Program-made: the position numbers and the translations under genes | Part shown: positions 9,101 to 17,446 of the stretch, piece after piece | How the letters are laid out: every line of letters begins with the position of its first letter | How positions within the stretch are numbered: the stretch's first letter is position 1 | Assembly (NCBI GenBank): GCA_025356475.1 | Contig: JANXSX010000017.1 | Span: 1 to 47,229, forward strand | DNA from: Isosphaeraceae bacterium | GTDB taxonomy: Bacteria > Planctomycetota > Planctomycetia > Isosphaerales > Isosphaeraceae | Direction: 5' to 3' | Length of the DNA stretch: 47,229 nt | The notes under the pieces: generated by a model | What the model was told of the DNA's origin: nothing | The model's input: only the letters and a program-made list of their open reading frames with translations | Database searches by the model: none

Positions 9101-10360
9101 GTGCGAAAGATTCCAACACTCTCCGAGCTTCGTCCACGGGCAGCCGCAACCTCAGCCGCGGTCCGTCAGGTCTGGGTCAGGCGACGCGCCTCGGCCTTGA
9201 CTGCCGGACTCGCCGGACTGGTTGTGGCGACCTCCTTCGCTGTTGCCACGGTCTCGTGGTGGTTGGTCCCTCCTTATCTATTGGTGATGGGCTTCGTCCT
9301 GTTCGCCCCTGGCGGTACAAACGACGAAGAACCGCAACCATCGATCCTGGTCGGACCGCATACCACCATCGAACCACCTGACAATGGCAACGAGGATCTG
9401 TCCCCGGACGAGACGAACGAGGAAGAGTCTGGATCTTCGAACGTAACCGGAAATTCGACCGGTTCGGGCAAGACTCGGCGAGGGAAGAGTCGAGGTAAGC
9501 GATCTGCCAAGACCCAGCCCGAAGTCTCTTCGGAGGCAACCTGGATACAGGTTGGACCCGGGAAGTTCGTCAGGGTTGAGGGATCGGAAGCTTCCAACAA
9601 CTCGCTACCTCAAGAGGAAGCAGCCACGGACCCAACCACAGACCTGGTGGACGATCCATCCGGGCGCGAGGTTGGGGAACCGATCGAACCGACCCCAGCG
9701 TCCCTTCCTATCGAGGACGAGCTGAGCGACGAGTTCGACTCGGCGACTGTTGTGACAGAACTTGAGCCCGATGTGGAGCCGGAGGAATTGGCCGAGGGAT
9801 TGGAGGAGTTTGCCGACGAATCCTTCTCGGAAGAGGTCGAACGAGGCAGGCAAGACGACATGGCGGAGGATAACGGCAACGCGCCGGACGCCTTCGACGA
9901 AGCGAATGACCACGGCAACGCGCCGGAAGCATTTGCGGGGATGTCGGATCTGGCTCACGACACCGAATCCGAAGAGCGATACGCGGAGGATCTCCCTGAT
10001 AGCATTGATGGATCTGGGAGCGAGTCTGTTTCGACCGACCAGGTTGTGACGCTTGTGATCCAGTCTGTCGAGCTTCCAGAACCCGAGGTTGAGTCCGAGG
10101 ATACAGACACCGAGTTTGACGATCACGCCACAGCGTCAGTCGAAGAAGAGCTTATCTGTGCAGAGAACTCGCATGGTGGGACGATTTCTTACTGGGTATC
10201 GACCGGAGTCTTTCCTCCTCGTCGCAACATCCGGTCAGGTCGAACAAATCAAGTGCCGGCAGGTTTCCGTTGCCGATCTAGGCGCGGGCTAGGCCGGAAG
10301 CGGCGTTCGGGACGTCGCTCCCAAATCCGTTCGCCGCCGCGCGTTTGTCGGCATGCCTGA
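9101..10360 (+). CDS. Membrane-anchored acidic low-complexity protein
   Basis: A 419-residue protein starting at GTG. The N-terminus is basic (RRRAS at about 27), then one or two membrane segments run from about 30 to 68 (LAGLVVATSFAVATVSWWLV, then YLLVMGFVLFA). Residues 75-350 are strongly acidic, rich in Glu, Asp, Ser, Thr and Pro, and probably disordered, with a short basic island (TRRGKSRGKR) near 125. A small tandem repeat occurs at about 258-276, where NGNAPDAF and HGNAPEAF are 13 residues apart. The last 45 residues suddenly become strongly basic (RCRSRRGLGRKRRSGRR). That acidic/basic switch could be real or could mark an old frameshift near the end. No homologous family is recognised. 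The gene ends next to a strong bidirectional terminator. Confidence 0.65.
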   Translation: MRKIPTLSELRPRAAATSAAVRQVWVRRRASALTAGLAGLVVATSFAVATVSWWLVPPYLLVMGFVLFAPGGTNDEEPQPSILVGPHTTIEPPDNGNEDLSPDETNEEESGSSNVTGNSTGSGKTRRGKSRGKRSAKTQPEVSSEATWIQVGPGKFVRVEGSEASNNSLPQEEAATDPTTDLVDDPSGREVGEPIEPTPASLPIEDELSDEFDSATVVTELEPDVEPEELAEGLEEFADESFSEEVERGRQDDMAEDNGNAPDAFDEANDHGNAPEAFAGMSDLAHDTESEERYAEDLPDSIDGSGSESVSTDQVVTLVIQSVELPEPEVESEDTDTEFDDHATASVEEELICAENSHGGTISYWVSTGVFPPRRNIRSGRTNQVPAGFRCRSRRGLGRKRRSGRRSQIRSPPRVCRHA

Positions 10361-10369
10361 GCGAAGCAG

Positions 10370-10411
10370 AAAGAGACCTGACGCCACACCTTGGCGGATT
10401 CAGGTCTCTTT
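10370..10411. terminator. Bidirectional terminator between convergent genes
   Basis: Perfect 12-bp stem AAAGAGACCTGA (10370-10381) / TCAGGTCTCTTT (10400-10411), with an inner CGCCA/TGGCG stem that makes a long two-part hairpin. The A-rich left and T-rich right flanks of the stem give a short U-run in both directions. It sits between the stop of the acidic protein gene (+) and the stop of the TIM-barrel gene (-), where a shared terminator is expected. Confidence 0.85.
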
Positions 10412-10439
10412 GCGTTGAACATACTTGCTTATCAAGAGA

Positions 10440-11264
10440 TCAAGCGTAAGCAACACCCGCGCGTTGCAGCGATCCTTGCAAGGCACGGGCCGCATCACCG
10501 AAGCGCTCGGGGCCGGTGAAGCCAAACATCGCCTGAGCCACAACCAAGTGCGGCTCCAAGACACAGAAGCCATCGAATCCATGGGTGACCGCATCGGCGA
10601 TCAGCCGGGAGATCTGCCCTGCCCCTTCGCCGCATGGAACGCACTTGTGGGCGATCGGGTCGTAATCCTTGACATGGAAATGGGCGGCCAAGGGTCGGAG
10701 GAGCGACCAGGCCTCGTCGATCGATTGGCCAACTTCCAGGTAGTTCGCCGGGTCAAAAGCATGCCGCATTGCGGGCGATCCCACCGAATTCATGACGTCG
10801 AGAACGCGGGCGGCGGTATCACCATAGATGCCCTTCTCGTTCTCTAGCATCAAAGTCACCCCTCGCTCCTCCGCGAGCTTCGCCATGACGCTCAAGCGAC
10901 GGAGGACCTCATCACGATGGTCGGTAGGATCGGCTCCTTCTGGTATGTAGAAGCTGAAGATCCGAATACGTGGTGTTTCGTAGAAATCGGCGAGCGTAAG
11001 CGCCTTGGCGTATTGTTCAAGGTGAGGTTCAAACGCATCGGTGATCTTGATCTTACCGATCGGTGATCCAATCGCGCTCAAGCCGAAGCCTCGTTCCTTG
11101 AGGAGCGTTCGGAACGACTCGTGTTGCTCGTCGGAGAGGACCATCACGTTCGAGCCATGGATGGCTCGGAATTCAATGTAGCGAATTCCGTGCGAGGTCA
11201 GCACGTCCATTTGTTCAGCGGGATCGGTGGCAATCTCATCGGCAAAGGCACTCAGGCGGATCAT
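10440..11264 (-). CDS. Sugar phosphate isomerase/epimerase-type TIM-barrel protein
   Basis: A 274-residue xylose-isomerase-like TIM-barrel (AP endonuclease 2 superfamily). The N-terminus MIRLSAFADEI is the first barrel strand of this family. Probable metal-binding residues lie at strand ends: Glu in LMLENEKG, Asp in HAFDPANY, His in AHFHVKDYDP and Glu in FCVLEPHL. Members include hydroxypyruvate isomerase, tagatose/psicose 3-epimerase and inosose dehydratase. The sequence does not separate these, so the substrate is left open. Cytoplasmic, with no signal peptide. The gene is convergent with the acidic protein gene, with a strong hairpin between them. Confidence 0.85.
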   Translation of the reverse strand: MIRLSAFADEIATDPAEQMDVLTSHGIRYIEFRAIHGSNVMVLSDEQHESFRTLLKERGFGLSAIGSPIGKIKITDAFEPHLEQYAKALTLADFYETPRIRIFSFYIPEGADPTDHRDEVLRRLSVMAKLAEERGVTLMLENEKGIYGDTAARVLDVMNSVGSPAMRHAFDPANYLEVGQSIDEAWSLLRPLAAHFHVKDYDPIAHKCVPCGEGAGQISRLIADAVTHGFDGFCVLEPHLVVAQAMFGFTGPERFGDAARALQGSLQRAGVAYA

Positions 11265-11415
11265 GGACGCAATCTCTTGAGGTTCGGGTCGGGCTGGTCG
11301 CGTTATCCTAGTCCCTACTGAGCCGATTCGCCAGCGGGCGGTGGTCTGGGTGAGCCAGCCGAGTTAGGATACGTGTAACTCGCGACTCCCCTCACACTCG
11401 CCACGGAACGACCCC

Positions 11416-11910
11416 ATGTTCTGGACTGTGTTCTGGACGATCCTTGTCCCACTCCTGGTCTACTGGTTGGTGTTCTTTACGATCCACTTCATGATTGTCG
11501 AGTACGGCCAGAACTACCTCTACGACGAGCCAACCCCTTCAACGGGACTGAAAGTGACCATTGGTTCGTTCATCGCTGCGGTGGCCGCAACCTACTTCCA
11601 GCCTTCGTTCGACACGATGTTCACTACATATCTGCAATGGAGCGCGCTTCAGGCGCTCCTATGGTTTGGCATCTTCACGCTGATCTACCAGTTTCACCCC
11701 CAGCACGGGCTGGGGCTGAGCTTGGCGACCTTCATGCTCTTCCCAGGACTGACCTCAATGGCAGTCGATGGGATTACGCGAGGGTCACCCGCCGCCGCCC
11801 AAACCAAGCTCACCGAACCAGGTAAGGCCGTGCGACGGTCCGCTCCGGCCGGGGCACCGGCACCTGCCGCACCAGACCCGGCCAAAGAGAAGGATGCCGT
11901 CAAGAAGTAA
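11416..11910 (+). CDS. Small membrane protein with Ala/Pro-rich tail
   Basis: A 164-residue protein with about four hydrophobic segments: 5-28, 48-62, 72-92 and 96-112. A hydrophilic Ala/Pro/Lys-rich tail follows from about residue 120 (PAGAPAPAAPDPAKEK). No known family recognised. It starts with MFWTVFW, which reads as an uncleaved first membrane helix. Its last 11 bp overlap, tail to tail, the end of the DUF4349 gene on the other strand, so the two messages are complementary at their 3' ends unless termination is precise. Confidence 0.7.
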   Translation: MFWTVFWTILVPLLVYWLVFFTIHFMIVEYGQNYLYDEPTPSTGLKVTIGSFIAAVAATYFQPSFDTMFTTYLQWSALQALLWFGIFTLIYQFHPQHGLGLSLATFMLFPGLTSMAVDGITRGSPAAAQTKLTEPGKAVRRSAPAGAPAPAAPDPAKEKDAVKK

Positions 11911-12934
11911 CACTGGGAGTGGGTGGGATTGCCGGCTCACCGCGCGGACGAGACTTGAGCCGGCGTCTCACAACACGCGCCACAACCCAAATGGCGGCCA
12001 GGAACGGCACCCAAAGGGTGAGCCAAGGGATGAAATCGACGACCGCAAGGACCAGCCCGCCCAGGTAGTTGGTCAGCCGCTCGGTGCTCAGGGCGAAAGT
12101 GCGGGCGATCATCTGACCAAAGGTGGGCCGTTCGATTGGCTTGAAGTTCTCAACCTCGGTCATCGTCACCGTAATGGTCGACATGGATGTGAGGCTAGTC
12201 AAGACGCGCAGACGACCTTGCATTTGCTCGATTTCGCCGCGAACTCTGCTGATTTCCTTCTCAACATCGAGGATCTCTTTAAGCTTGCCAGTCGCCTCTT
12301 CCAGGATTTTCTTGAGCCTCGACTCTTCCTGCTGCTTGTTCTTGATCCTAGCTTCAATGTCGTAGAACTCGGCGGTGACTTCCTCCGAGTCCTGATGGGT
12401 CTTCTCAAGCTCACCGAGCTTGACGACTGCGGCCATAAAATTGCCGAACTGTTCGACCGGGACGCGGACCTTCCACGAGCCTCGTCGACGGGCACCCGTG
12501 TTGCCACTGACATCCGTCTCGGAGATGTACCCCTTACTCTGCTGGACAAGGGCAGTCAGCCCCTTTTCGGAACTTGACAGGTTCTCGACATTCATATCGA
12601 CGAGCGCATTGTAAACGATCTTACGGTCGAGTGCCGGGGGGATCGGCGTTGCAGACGTCCCGACCTCCGCCGGTGGGGTTTCTGGAGGGGTTGAAGGCAT
12701 CGGCGCCCTTCCGAAACCCATCGCCCCTCCCGCCATCATGCTCCCGCCCATTCCTGGCATTGAGGGGGCAGGACTCGCCGACCTAACCGCCTTTGCCGCT
12801 CGTGAATAGCTCTCTGCGGTCGCCGCCCGCCCCGAAAATTCTGCCACGGAAGCCATCGGTGACGAGTCGCTACATCCCAGAGGGCTGACTGTCCCAAGAA
12901 CGATCAAACCAAGAACCAGGCCGCGACGTGACAT
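11900..12934 (-). CDS. DUF4349 domain lipoprotein
   Basis: A 344-residue putative lipoprotein of the DUF4349 family. The start at 12934 gives MSRRGLVLGL followed by a lipobox (PLGC, Cys21); the longer frame from 12982 would bury it. After a Gly/Met/Pro-rich linker, the DUF4349 core begins at about residue 105 (RKIVYNALVDMNVENL) and contains GSWKVRVPVEQF and KTHQDSEEVTAEFYDIEARI. Residues about 200-260 form a coiled coil with many Glu/Lys/Arg, followed by a strand that includes STITVTMTE. Near the C-terminus a membrane helix (about 300-328) is followed by basic residues. Known family architecture: lipid anchor, periplasmic coiled coil, C-terminal TM. Function unknown; an envelope or mechanical role is inferred. 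Confidence 0.85.
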   Translation of the reverse strand: MSRRGLVLGLIVLGTVSPLGCSDSSPMASVAEFSGRAATAESYSRAAKAVRSASPAPSMPGMGGSMMAGGAMGFGRAPMPSTPPETPPAEVGTSATPIPPALDRKIVYNALVDMNVENLSSSEKGLTALVQQSKGYISETDVSGNTGARRRGSWKVRVPVEQFGNFMAAVVKLGELEKTHQDSEEVTAEFYDIEARIKNKQQEESRLKKILEEATGKLKEILDVEKEISRVRGEIEQMQGRLRVLTSLTSMSTITVTMTEVENFKPIERPTFGQMIARTFALSTERLTNYLGGLVLAVVDFIPWLTLWVPFLAAIWVVARVVRRRLKSRPRGEPAIPPTPSVTS

Positions 12935-13309
12935 GCGATCGTCCTCCCGAGTCAACGTGTTTGCAGGATCCGATACCCACAATACGCGATGAACTAGGAA
13001 ATCTTAGGGACCGGACGATCACAATTTCCCGATTTCTCTCCCACGCACGAATCACTCTGCCTTACGGACCACGCGCCAAAACTCGTTCCCATGTTCCGCG
13101 TGGGAATGCCGTCCTAAACGCTCCTGCGTCCCCTGGTTGAGCCATGGAAGCTCTCAGACACGTGGATTTGGCACAATACGACCTCACTTACATCTCCGGA
13201 TCGAAGAGGACGCAGGAGCGTCGCAGACTGCATTCCCACGGAGGACCATGGGAACGAGTTTCCTAAACAGATTGACTCAAGAAGCGGGAAGTTCTTTCGG
13301 TCCGCTCGA
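12935..13309. other. Gene-free stretch holding a palindromic repeat element
   Basis: 375 bp between the DUF4349 lipoprotein gene and the hpnG-like gene. It contains the inverted repeat element at 13079-13261. Short open frames here have no protein-like features and are explained by the repeat. Confidence 0.6.
13079..13261. repeat. Long palindromic repeat element (two ~54-bp arms)
   Basis: Left arm 13079-13131 and right arm 13208-13261 are inverted copies matching at 46 of 54 aligned positions with one gap; the first 15 and last 14 positions are perfect. A 76-bp unrelated core separates them. Each arm also holds two small hairpins of its own: TTCCCA/TGGGAA and ACGC/GCGT. GGGAATGC...GGAACGAG-type hairpin repeats are familiar to me from several bacterial genomes with many copies, so this may be a REP/BIME-like or MITE-like element. 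Only this one copy is in the window. Confidence 0.75.
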
Positions 13310-14074
13310 TTATTGGCCGAGTTGGGTCAAGGCCCCTTCAAGGAAGGCCGAAAGCCGTTCGGCGGAATCGAGTGCCTGCTGGCGAAGGCTCAGCAGTTCG
13401 CCAAGGACCGAAGGGCGGCGCCACAATGCTCCAAGGGCAGCACCGATGCGGTAACTCCCGGATGAGCCAACAATCGCGAGGATCTCGGACGGCAGATCCA
13501 TATCGGCTGCGTCACTGATGATCCGGACGGACAGAAATCGTTGGAAGCGTTCTGAGCAAAGACGTGCGACAGCGGACGTCTCCATGTCGACCAGGTGCGC
13601 CTGATACTCCTTCCGGAGCTGGGCCTTCTCGACGGCTGTTCGAACAATGGCGTCGACCGTCAACAACCGACCGGTCCGAATTGCCCCCCCCGCAGGGACG
13701 TTCACATCGATCGAGAATCGACTTCCTTCGCGGTCAATGACTTCCGAGACCATGACGATCTCGTTGCGCTGATACCCGGGATCAAGGGCACCGGCAAAGC
13801 CTGCGGAGACGATCCACCGAGGGTGGTGGCCGTCGATGAGCAGGCGGGTGGCACGCGCAGCGGAATTACGGCCCATGCCGGCCATGGTCACCGCAACAAC
13901 TTTGCCCGCCAGTTCCCCCTCGATCACCGAGAATTGGTTTGCTGAGAACTTACGAACGGACTCGAGCTTGGCCAACAAGGGACCGACCTCGATCGGCATG
14001 GCCACAATCAGGCCGATGTCCGCCGAGGTCGGGGATGGGGCCGGACGAGTTGTCAGGCCAAACTGGCTGTTCAT
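13310..14074 (-). CDS. hpnG: HpnG-like adenosylhopane/nucleoside phosphorylase family protein
   Basis: A 254-residue member of the purine nucleoside phosphorylase/MTA-SAH nucleosidase superfamily. Recognisable family features are the N-terminal strand IGLIVAMPIEVGPLL, the VAVTMAGMGRNSA loop, the VSAGFAGALDP motif, VDMETSAVA with the substrate-binding Met-Glu, and the catalytic-type Asp in ISDAADMDLP. In hopanoid producers, HpnG removes adenine from adenosylhopane to give ribosylhopane, the step after HpnH. The gene starts 19 bp downstream of hpnH in the same direction, and this context is the main reason for preferring HpnG over a plain MTA/SAH nucleosidase. The symbol is therefore partly contextual. 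Probably cytoplasmic. Confidence 0.75.
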   Translation of the reverse strand: MNSQFGLTTRPAPSPTSADIGLIVAMPIEVGPLLAKLESVRKFSANQFSVIEGELAGKVVAVTMAGMGRNSAARATRLLIDGHHPRWIVSAGFAGALDPGYQRNEIVMVSEVIDREGSRFSIDVNVPAGGAIRTGRLLTVDAIVRTAVEKAQLRKEYQAHLVDMETSAVARLCSERFQRFLSVRIISDAADMDLPSEILAIVGSSGSYRIGAALGALWRRPSVLGELLSLRQQALDSAERLSAFLEGALTQLGQ

Positions 14075-14093
14075 AGGCTCACCTGACGGATCA

Positions 14094-15101
14094 TCAAGTG
14101 AACTGCCACTTGAGCATTTTCAAGGTGTCGCCGAGCTTAGCGTTCACACCCAACGCAGCCGAAGTCTCGAAACCCGAGTGCATCATGCAATGGTCGCAGC
14201 GGGGGTCATTACCAGGCCCGTACTTCTCCCAGTCCGTCTTGTTGAGGAGGTCGTCCAGGGTTTCGTGATGGGTATCGGTGATCAAGTAGCATGGGCCTTT
14301 CCAGCCCTTGATGTTGCGGGTGGGATTCGCCCACGCGGTGCAACTGAGTTCGCGCTTGCCTTGGAGGAATTCCAGGTAGATCGGCGACGTGTTGAACTTA
14401 TACTTGCGGAACATGGCCTCGGCCGCGCGGAACTTGGTCCGGATGTCGTCGCGAGTCATGAAGATTTCACGAACATTCACCGCTGAGTATCCATACCCAG
14501 GCGAGATCATGAAGCCATCGACACCAAGCTCGGTCAGCATGCCATACATCTGGTCGAGTTCCGCCATGTCGGTCTCCATGAACACCGTGGTGTTCGTGCA
14601 GACCAGGAACCCAGCCTCTTTGGCCGCCTTGATGCCATCAATGGCATCGTCGAAGACCCCTTCACGCTCGACCGCGAGATCGTGGCTCTTCTTCATACCA
14701 TCAAGGTGGACGTTGAAAAAGAACTTATTCGAAGGCTTGAAGTCGGCGATCTTCTTGCGAATGAACATTCCATTCGTACAAAGGTAGACGGTCTTCTTCC
14801 GTTCGAGAATCTTTGCCGTCAGCTCACCAATTCCCGGATAGATCATCGGCTCGCCGCCGCAGATCGACACGACGGGGGCATTGGCTTCATCGACGGCAGC
14901 GAGGCATTCCTCGATCGAGAGCTTCTGCTTGATGGTCGATTCATATTCGCGAATTCGACCACAACCCGTGCAGGTCAGGTTGCAGGCGTGGAGCGGTTCG
15001 AGCATCAAGACCATGGGGAAGCGTTCGGTCCGCTTCAACTTCTTTTTGATCATGTAGCCGGCAATGCTGGTCGTCATCTCGAGCGGAAATCGCAGAGCCA
15101 T
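14094..15101 (-). CDS. hpnH: Adenosyl-hopene transferase HpnH (radical SAM)
   Basis: A 335-residue radical SAM enzyme that joins the 5'-deoxyadenosyl group to a hopene, making adenosylhopane, the precursor of extended (C35) hopanoids. The [4Fe-4S]-binding CxxxCxxC motif is HACNLTCTGC (Cys40, 44, 47). The SAM-binding SICGGEPMIYPGI segment and a C-terminal Cys-rich end (DPRCDHCMMHSGFE) match the HpnH/SPASM-like family. The start at 15101 (MALRFPLEMT) is supported by GAGGAG 12 nt upstream; a longer frame from 15248 would overlap the cyclase gene and adds a basic, unstructured lead. It sits 79 bp after shc and 19 bp before the hpnG-like gene, forming a hopanoid cluster. Confidence 0.92.
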   Translation of the reverse strand: MALRFPLEMTTSIAGYMIKKKLKRTERFPMVLMLEPLHACNLTCTGCGRIREYESTIKQKLSIEECLAAVDEANAPVVSICGGEPMIYPGIGELTAKILERKKTVYLCTNGMFIRKKIADFKPSNKFFFNVHLDGMKKSHDLAVEREGVFDDAIDGIKAAKEAGFLVCTNTTVFMETDMAELDQMYGMLTELGVDGFMISPGYGYSAVNVREIFMTRDDIRTKFRAAEAMFRKYKFNTSPIYLEFLQGKRELSCTAWANPTRNIKGWKGPCYLITDTHHETLDDLLNKTDWEKYGPGNDPRCDHCMMHSGFETSAALGVNAKLGDTLKMLKWQFT

Positions 15102-15180
15102 GATCGGGAATCTCCTCGCGGTCGGGCGGGTCGCCGAGCGCGTCCCTTGAATCCGGCGGCGTCTGTGTTTCGGGCGAAGT

Positions 15181-17196
15181 TCAGAGATCCAAAGGCTTGG
15201 GCGAGGCAGGAACGCCACTGGCGTAGGCAGGTCGTGACTTCGGTGCATTCACTGCCGCCGAATAACGTCCAAGAGCCATCAAAGGGAAGTAACTTCGGTA
15301 CATATGATAACGTAGATAGAACACCAGAGGGAAGCCGGTGCCTGTGAACGGTTCTTCGTTCCAGTCGCCATCGGGGCGTTGGGTATCGATAAGGTACTCG
15401 ATCCCTCGGCGGACCGCTTCGGAATTGGCTCGACCGGCGGAGATCAGCCCCAGCACAGCCCAGGCGGTTTGCGACGCGGTGGGCTCCCCTTGGCCCATTA
15501 GGCTGCGGTCGGCATAGCTCTCGCAGGACTCGCCCCAGCCCCCGTCGGGCTGCTGGACCGATTCGAGCCAATCGCAGGCCTTGGCAACAGCGGGGTGACC
15601 ATCTTTGATACCAAGCGTGGCAAGACCCTGAAGACTCTGCCAGGTCCCGTATACATAGTTCACCCCCCAGCGCCCGTACCAACAGCCCTCCGGCTCCTGG
15701 GTCTTCCAGAGATAGTCAAGAGCTTTCTTGACCTTGGGATGGTCGGTCGTGAAGTCGAGCAGGCCAAGCAGTTCAAGGACTCGCGCTGTGATGTCGGCAC
15801 AGCTTGGGTCGAGAATTGCGTTGTGGTCGGCGAACGGAACATGTTGCAGGAGTTCGAGCGTGATGTCCTTGTCGAAGGCCGCCCAGCCTCCGTCACGATT
15901 CTGCATTTCCAGGAGCCAATCGAGCCCCCGCTTGCTGGCAGCCTGGACTGCGGGAGTTGACGCCAGACTCGACCGTCTGAACGCGAGTAGGACCATCACC
16001 GTGTCATCGAAGTCGGGATAAAACGCGTTCGCGAACTGGAAGGGCCAGCCGGTCGGTTCCAGCTTCGTCCGCCGGCCGAGTGAGGAATCCGCCTTGCTCC
16101 GTACCTCGCGGTCCAGTAGCCAACGCGTTGCATTCTCAATCGCAGCGTCGTCAGCCGGCAATTCTGCATCAGCAAGTGCAATTATGCTGATTGCGGTATC
16201 CCACACGGGGGAAAGGCAAGGCTGGAGGTGGGCGGTCTCACCGGTATCCACAACCAATTCGTCGAGCCGCTGAAATGCCCACTGGACCATGGGATCACTG
16301 GAGTTGTAGCCCAGAGCCCGCAAGGCGACGACGGTGTAGATCATGGGGGGGAAGATCGCACCCAGACCATCGGAGTTCTCGAAGTGTTCGAGCATCCAGC
16401 GATGGGCGGCACGAAGACCAGGCTTCCGCCACGACTGAGGCATCCAGTTGTCGCACCACTTCAGCGCCTTATCCACCCCAAGGAAGAAGTTCCGCCAGGA
16501 GAACTTCTTAGGCGACCGCTTCATCCCCTTGGGAAGATCCTCCCGGAAGAGTTCGGCGATGCCCCGCTCGATGGGCAAAGGCCGGCACGGCTTGAGGCCC
16601 GAGATGATCATCAAGGGAACGATGATCGTCTGGGTCCAGACCGACATCCTCCCCAGAATCATCCGGTGGGGGAACAACGTGACTTCGGCGGGAACACTGG
16701 GAACCTCGTCGTAGCCAACCTGGCCCAAGAGGGCTAAGTAGAAGCGAGTGAAGCTGTTACACGCCTGCGCCCCACCGAGTTCCAGGATGGTCCGCCGTGC
16801 TCGGGCCATGTCGGGCTCATTGGGAGAGACACCGACCAGCTTGAGGACGAAGTAGGCTTTGACACTCGCGGAGATCTCCGCAGGTCCGCCCAGATAGATC
16901 GCCCAACCACCGGTCGGGAGCTGTTGCTCCCGGACGCTTTTACAGAGCTTGAGGCAAAGGGTTTCGTGCTCGCGGCCAAGGTAGGCCATCAAGAGTACGA
17001 ACTCGGATTCGAGGATCGTGTCGCCTTCGAGCTCACCTAGCCAATAACCTTCACTGTGCTGATGGTCGAGGAACCACTGTCGAGTTCTCGCCAGAGCGGC
17101 TTCGAGCGCGATCTCGGAAACCCCTTCGCCGATCCCGTAGGACGAGCCCGACCCCGACGATCGGCGGATTGCGCCGCCATCCGTGTTGGCGATCAT
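15181..17196 (-). CDS. shc: Squalene-hopene cyclase
   Basis: A 671-residue terpene cyclase that folds squalene into hopene/hopanol, the first committed step of hopanoid synthesis, monotopic at the inner membrane. The catalytic acid motif is DFDD (Asp395, 397, 398, in YPDFDDTVM), matching the DXDD class of squalene-hopene cyclases. Several QW repeats are visible, such as QNRDGGWAAFD, QEPEGCWYGRWGVNYVYG, QQPDGGWGES and QRPDGDWNEEPFTG. Length is normal for the family (about 630-720). I prefer the ATG at 17196 (MIANTDGG) because GGGAGAGG lies about 10 nt upstream; the ATG at 17286 would add 30 residues without such a site. hpnH and the hpnG-like gene follow in the same direction. Confidence 0.95.
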   Translation of the reverse strand: MIANTDGGAIRRSSGSGSSYGIGEGVSEIALEAALARTRQWFLDHQHSEGYWLGELEGDTILESEFVLLMAYLGREHETLCLKLCKSVREQQLPTGGWAIYLGGPAEISASVKAYFVLKLVGVSPNEPDMARARRTILELGGAQACNSFTRFYLALLGQVGYDEVPSVPAEVTLFPHRMILGRMSVWTQTIIVPLMIISGLKPCRPLPIERGIAELFREDLPKGMKRSPKKFSWRNFFLGVDKALKWCDNWMPQSWRKPGLRAAHRWMLEHFENSDGLGAIFPPMIYTVVALRALGYNSSDPMVQWAFQRLDELVVDTGETAHLQPCLSPVWDTAISIIALADAELPADDAAIENATRWLLDREVRSKADSSLGRRTKLEPTGWPFQFANAFYPDFDDTVMVLLAFRRSSLASTPAVQAASKRGLDWLLEMQNRDGGWAAFDKDITLELLQHVPFADHNAILDPSCADITARVLELLGLLDFTTDHPKVKKALDYLWKTQEPEGCWYGRWGVNYVYGTWQSLQGLATLGIKDGHPAVAKACDWLESVQQPDGGWGESCESYADRSLMGQGEPTASQTAWAVLGLISAGRANSEAVRRGIEYLIDTQRPDGDWNEEPFTGTGFPLVFYLRYHMYRSYFPLMALGRYSAAVNAPKSRPAYASGVPASPKPLDL

Positions 17197-17446
17197 GCGG
17201 TCCTGGCCCTCTCCCGGTTCTGTGGAACCCGCATGCGGAACGCGGGCCGAGACGCTTTGGAAAAACCGAGCCCTCGGCCCAGTCATTGCTTGTGGACCGC
17301 CATCGTAACGGGATGACTCGACCGATCAAGATCATACCGTAGGGTTTGCGCCGACTTTGTGGGGTTTTTTTCTGAGCGGACACAAGTATTGCCGGAGAAC
17401 CCGGCCCAGCTTGCCAAGCTTCACTCCAAGCGTGCCGGGCAAGTCG

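Noticed and set aside
17399-17446. Terminator hairpin downstream of hemC
   Set aside because: Several short CCCGGC/GCCGGG and CTTGCC/GGCAAG pairings compete with long loops and no T-run in the right direction, so support is too weak.
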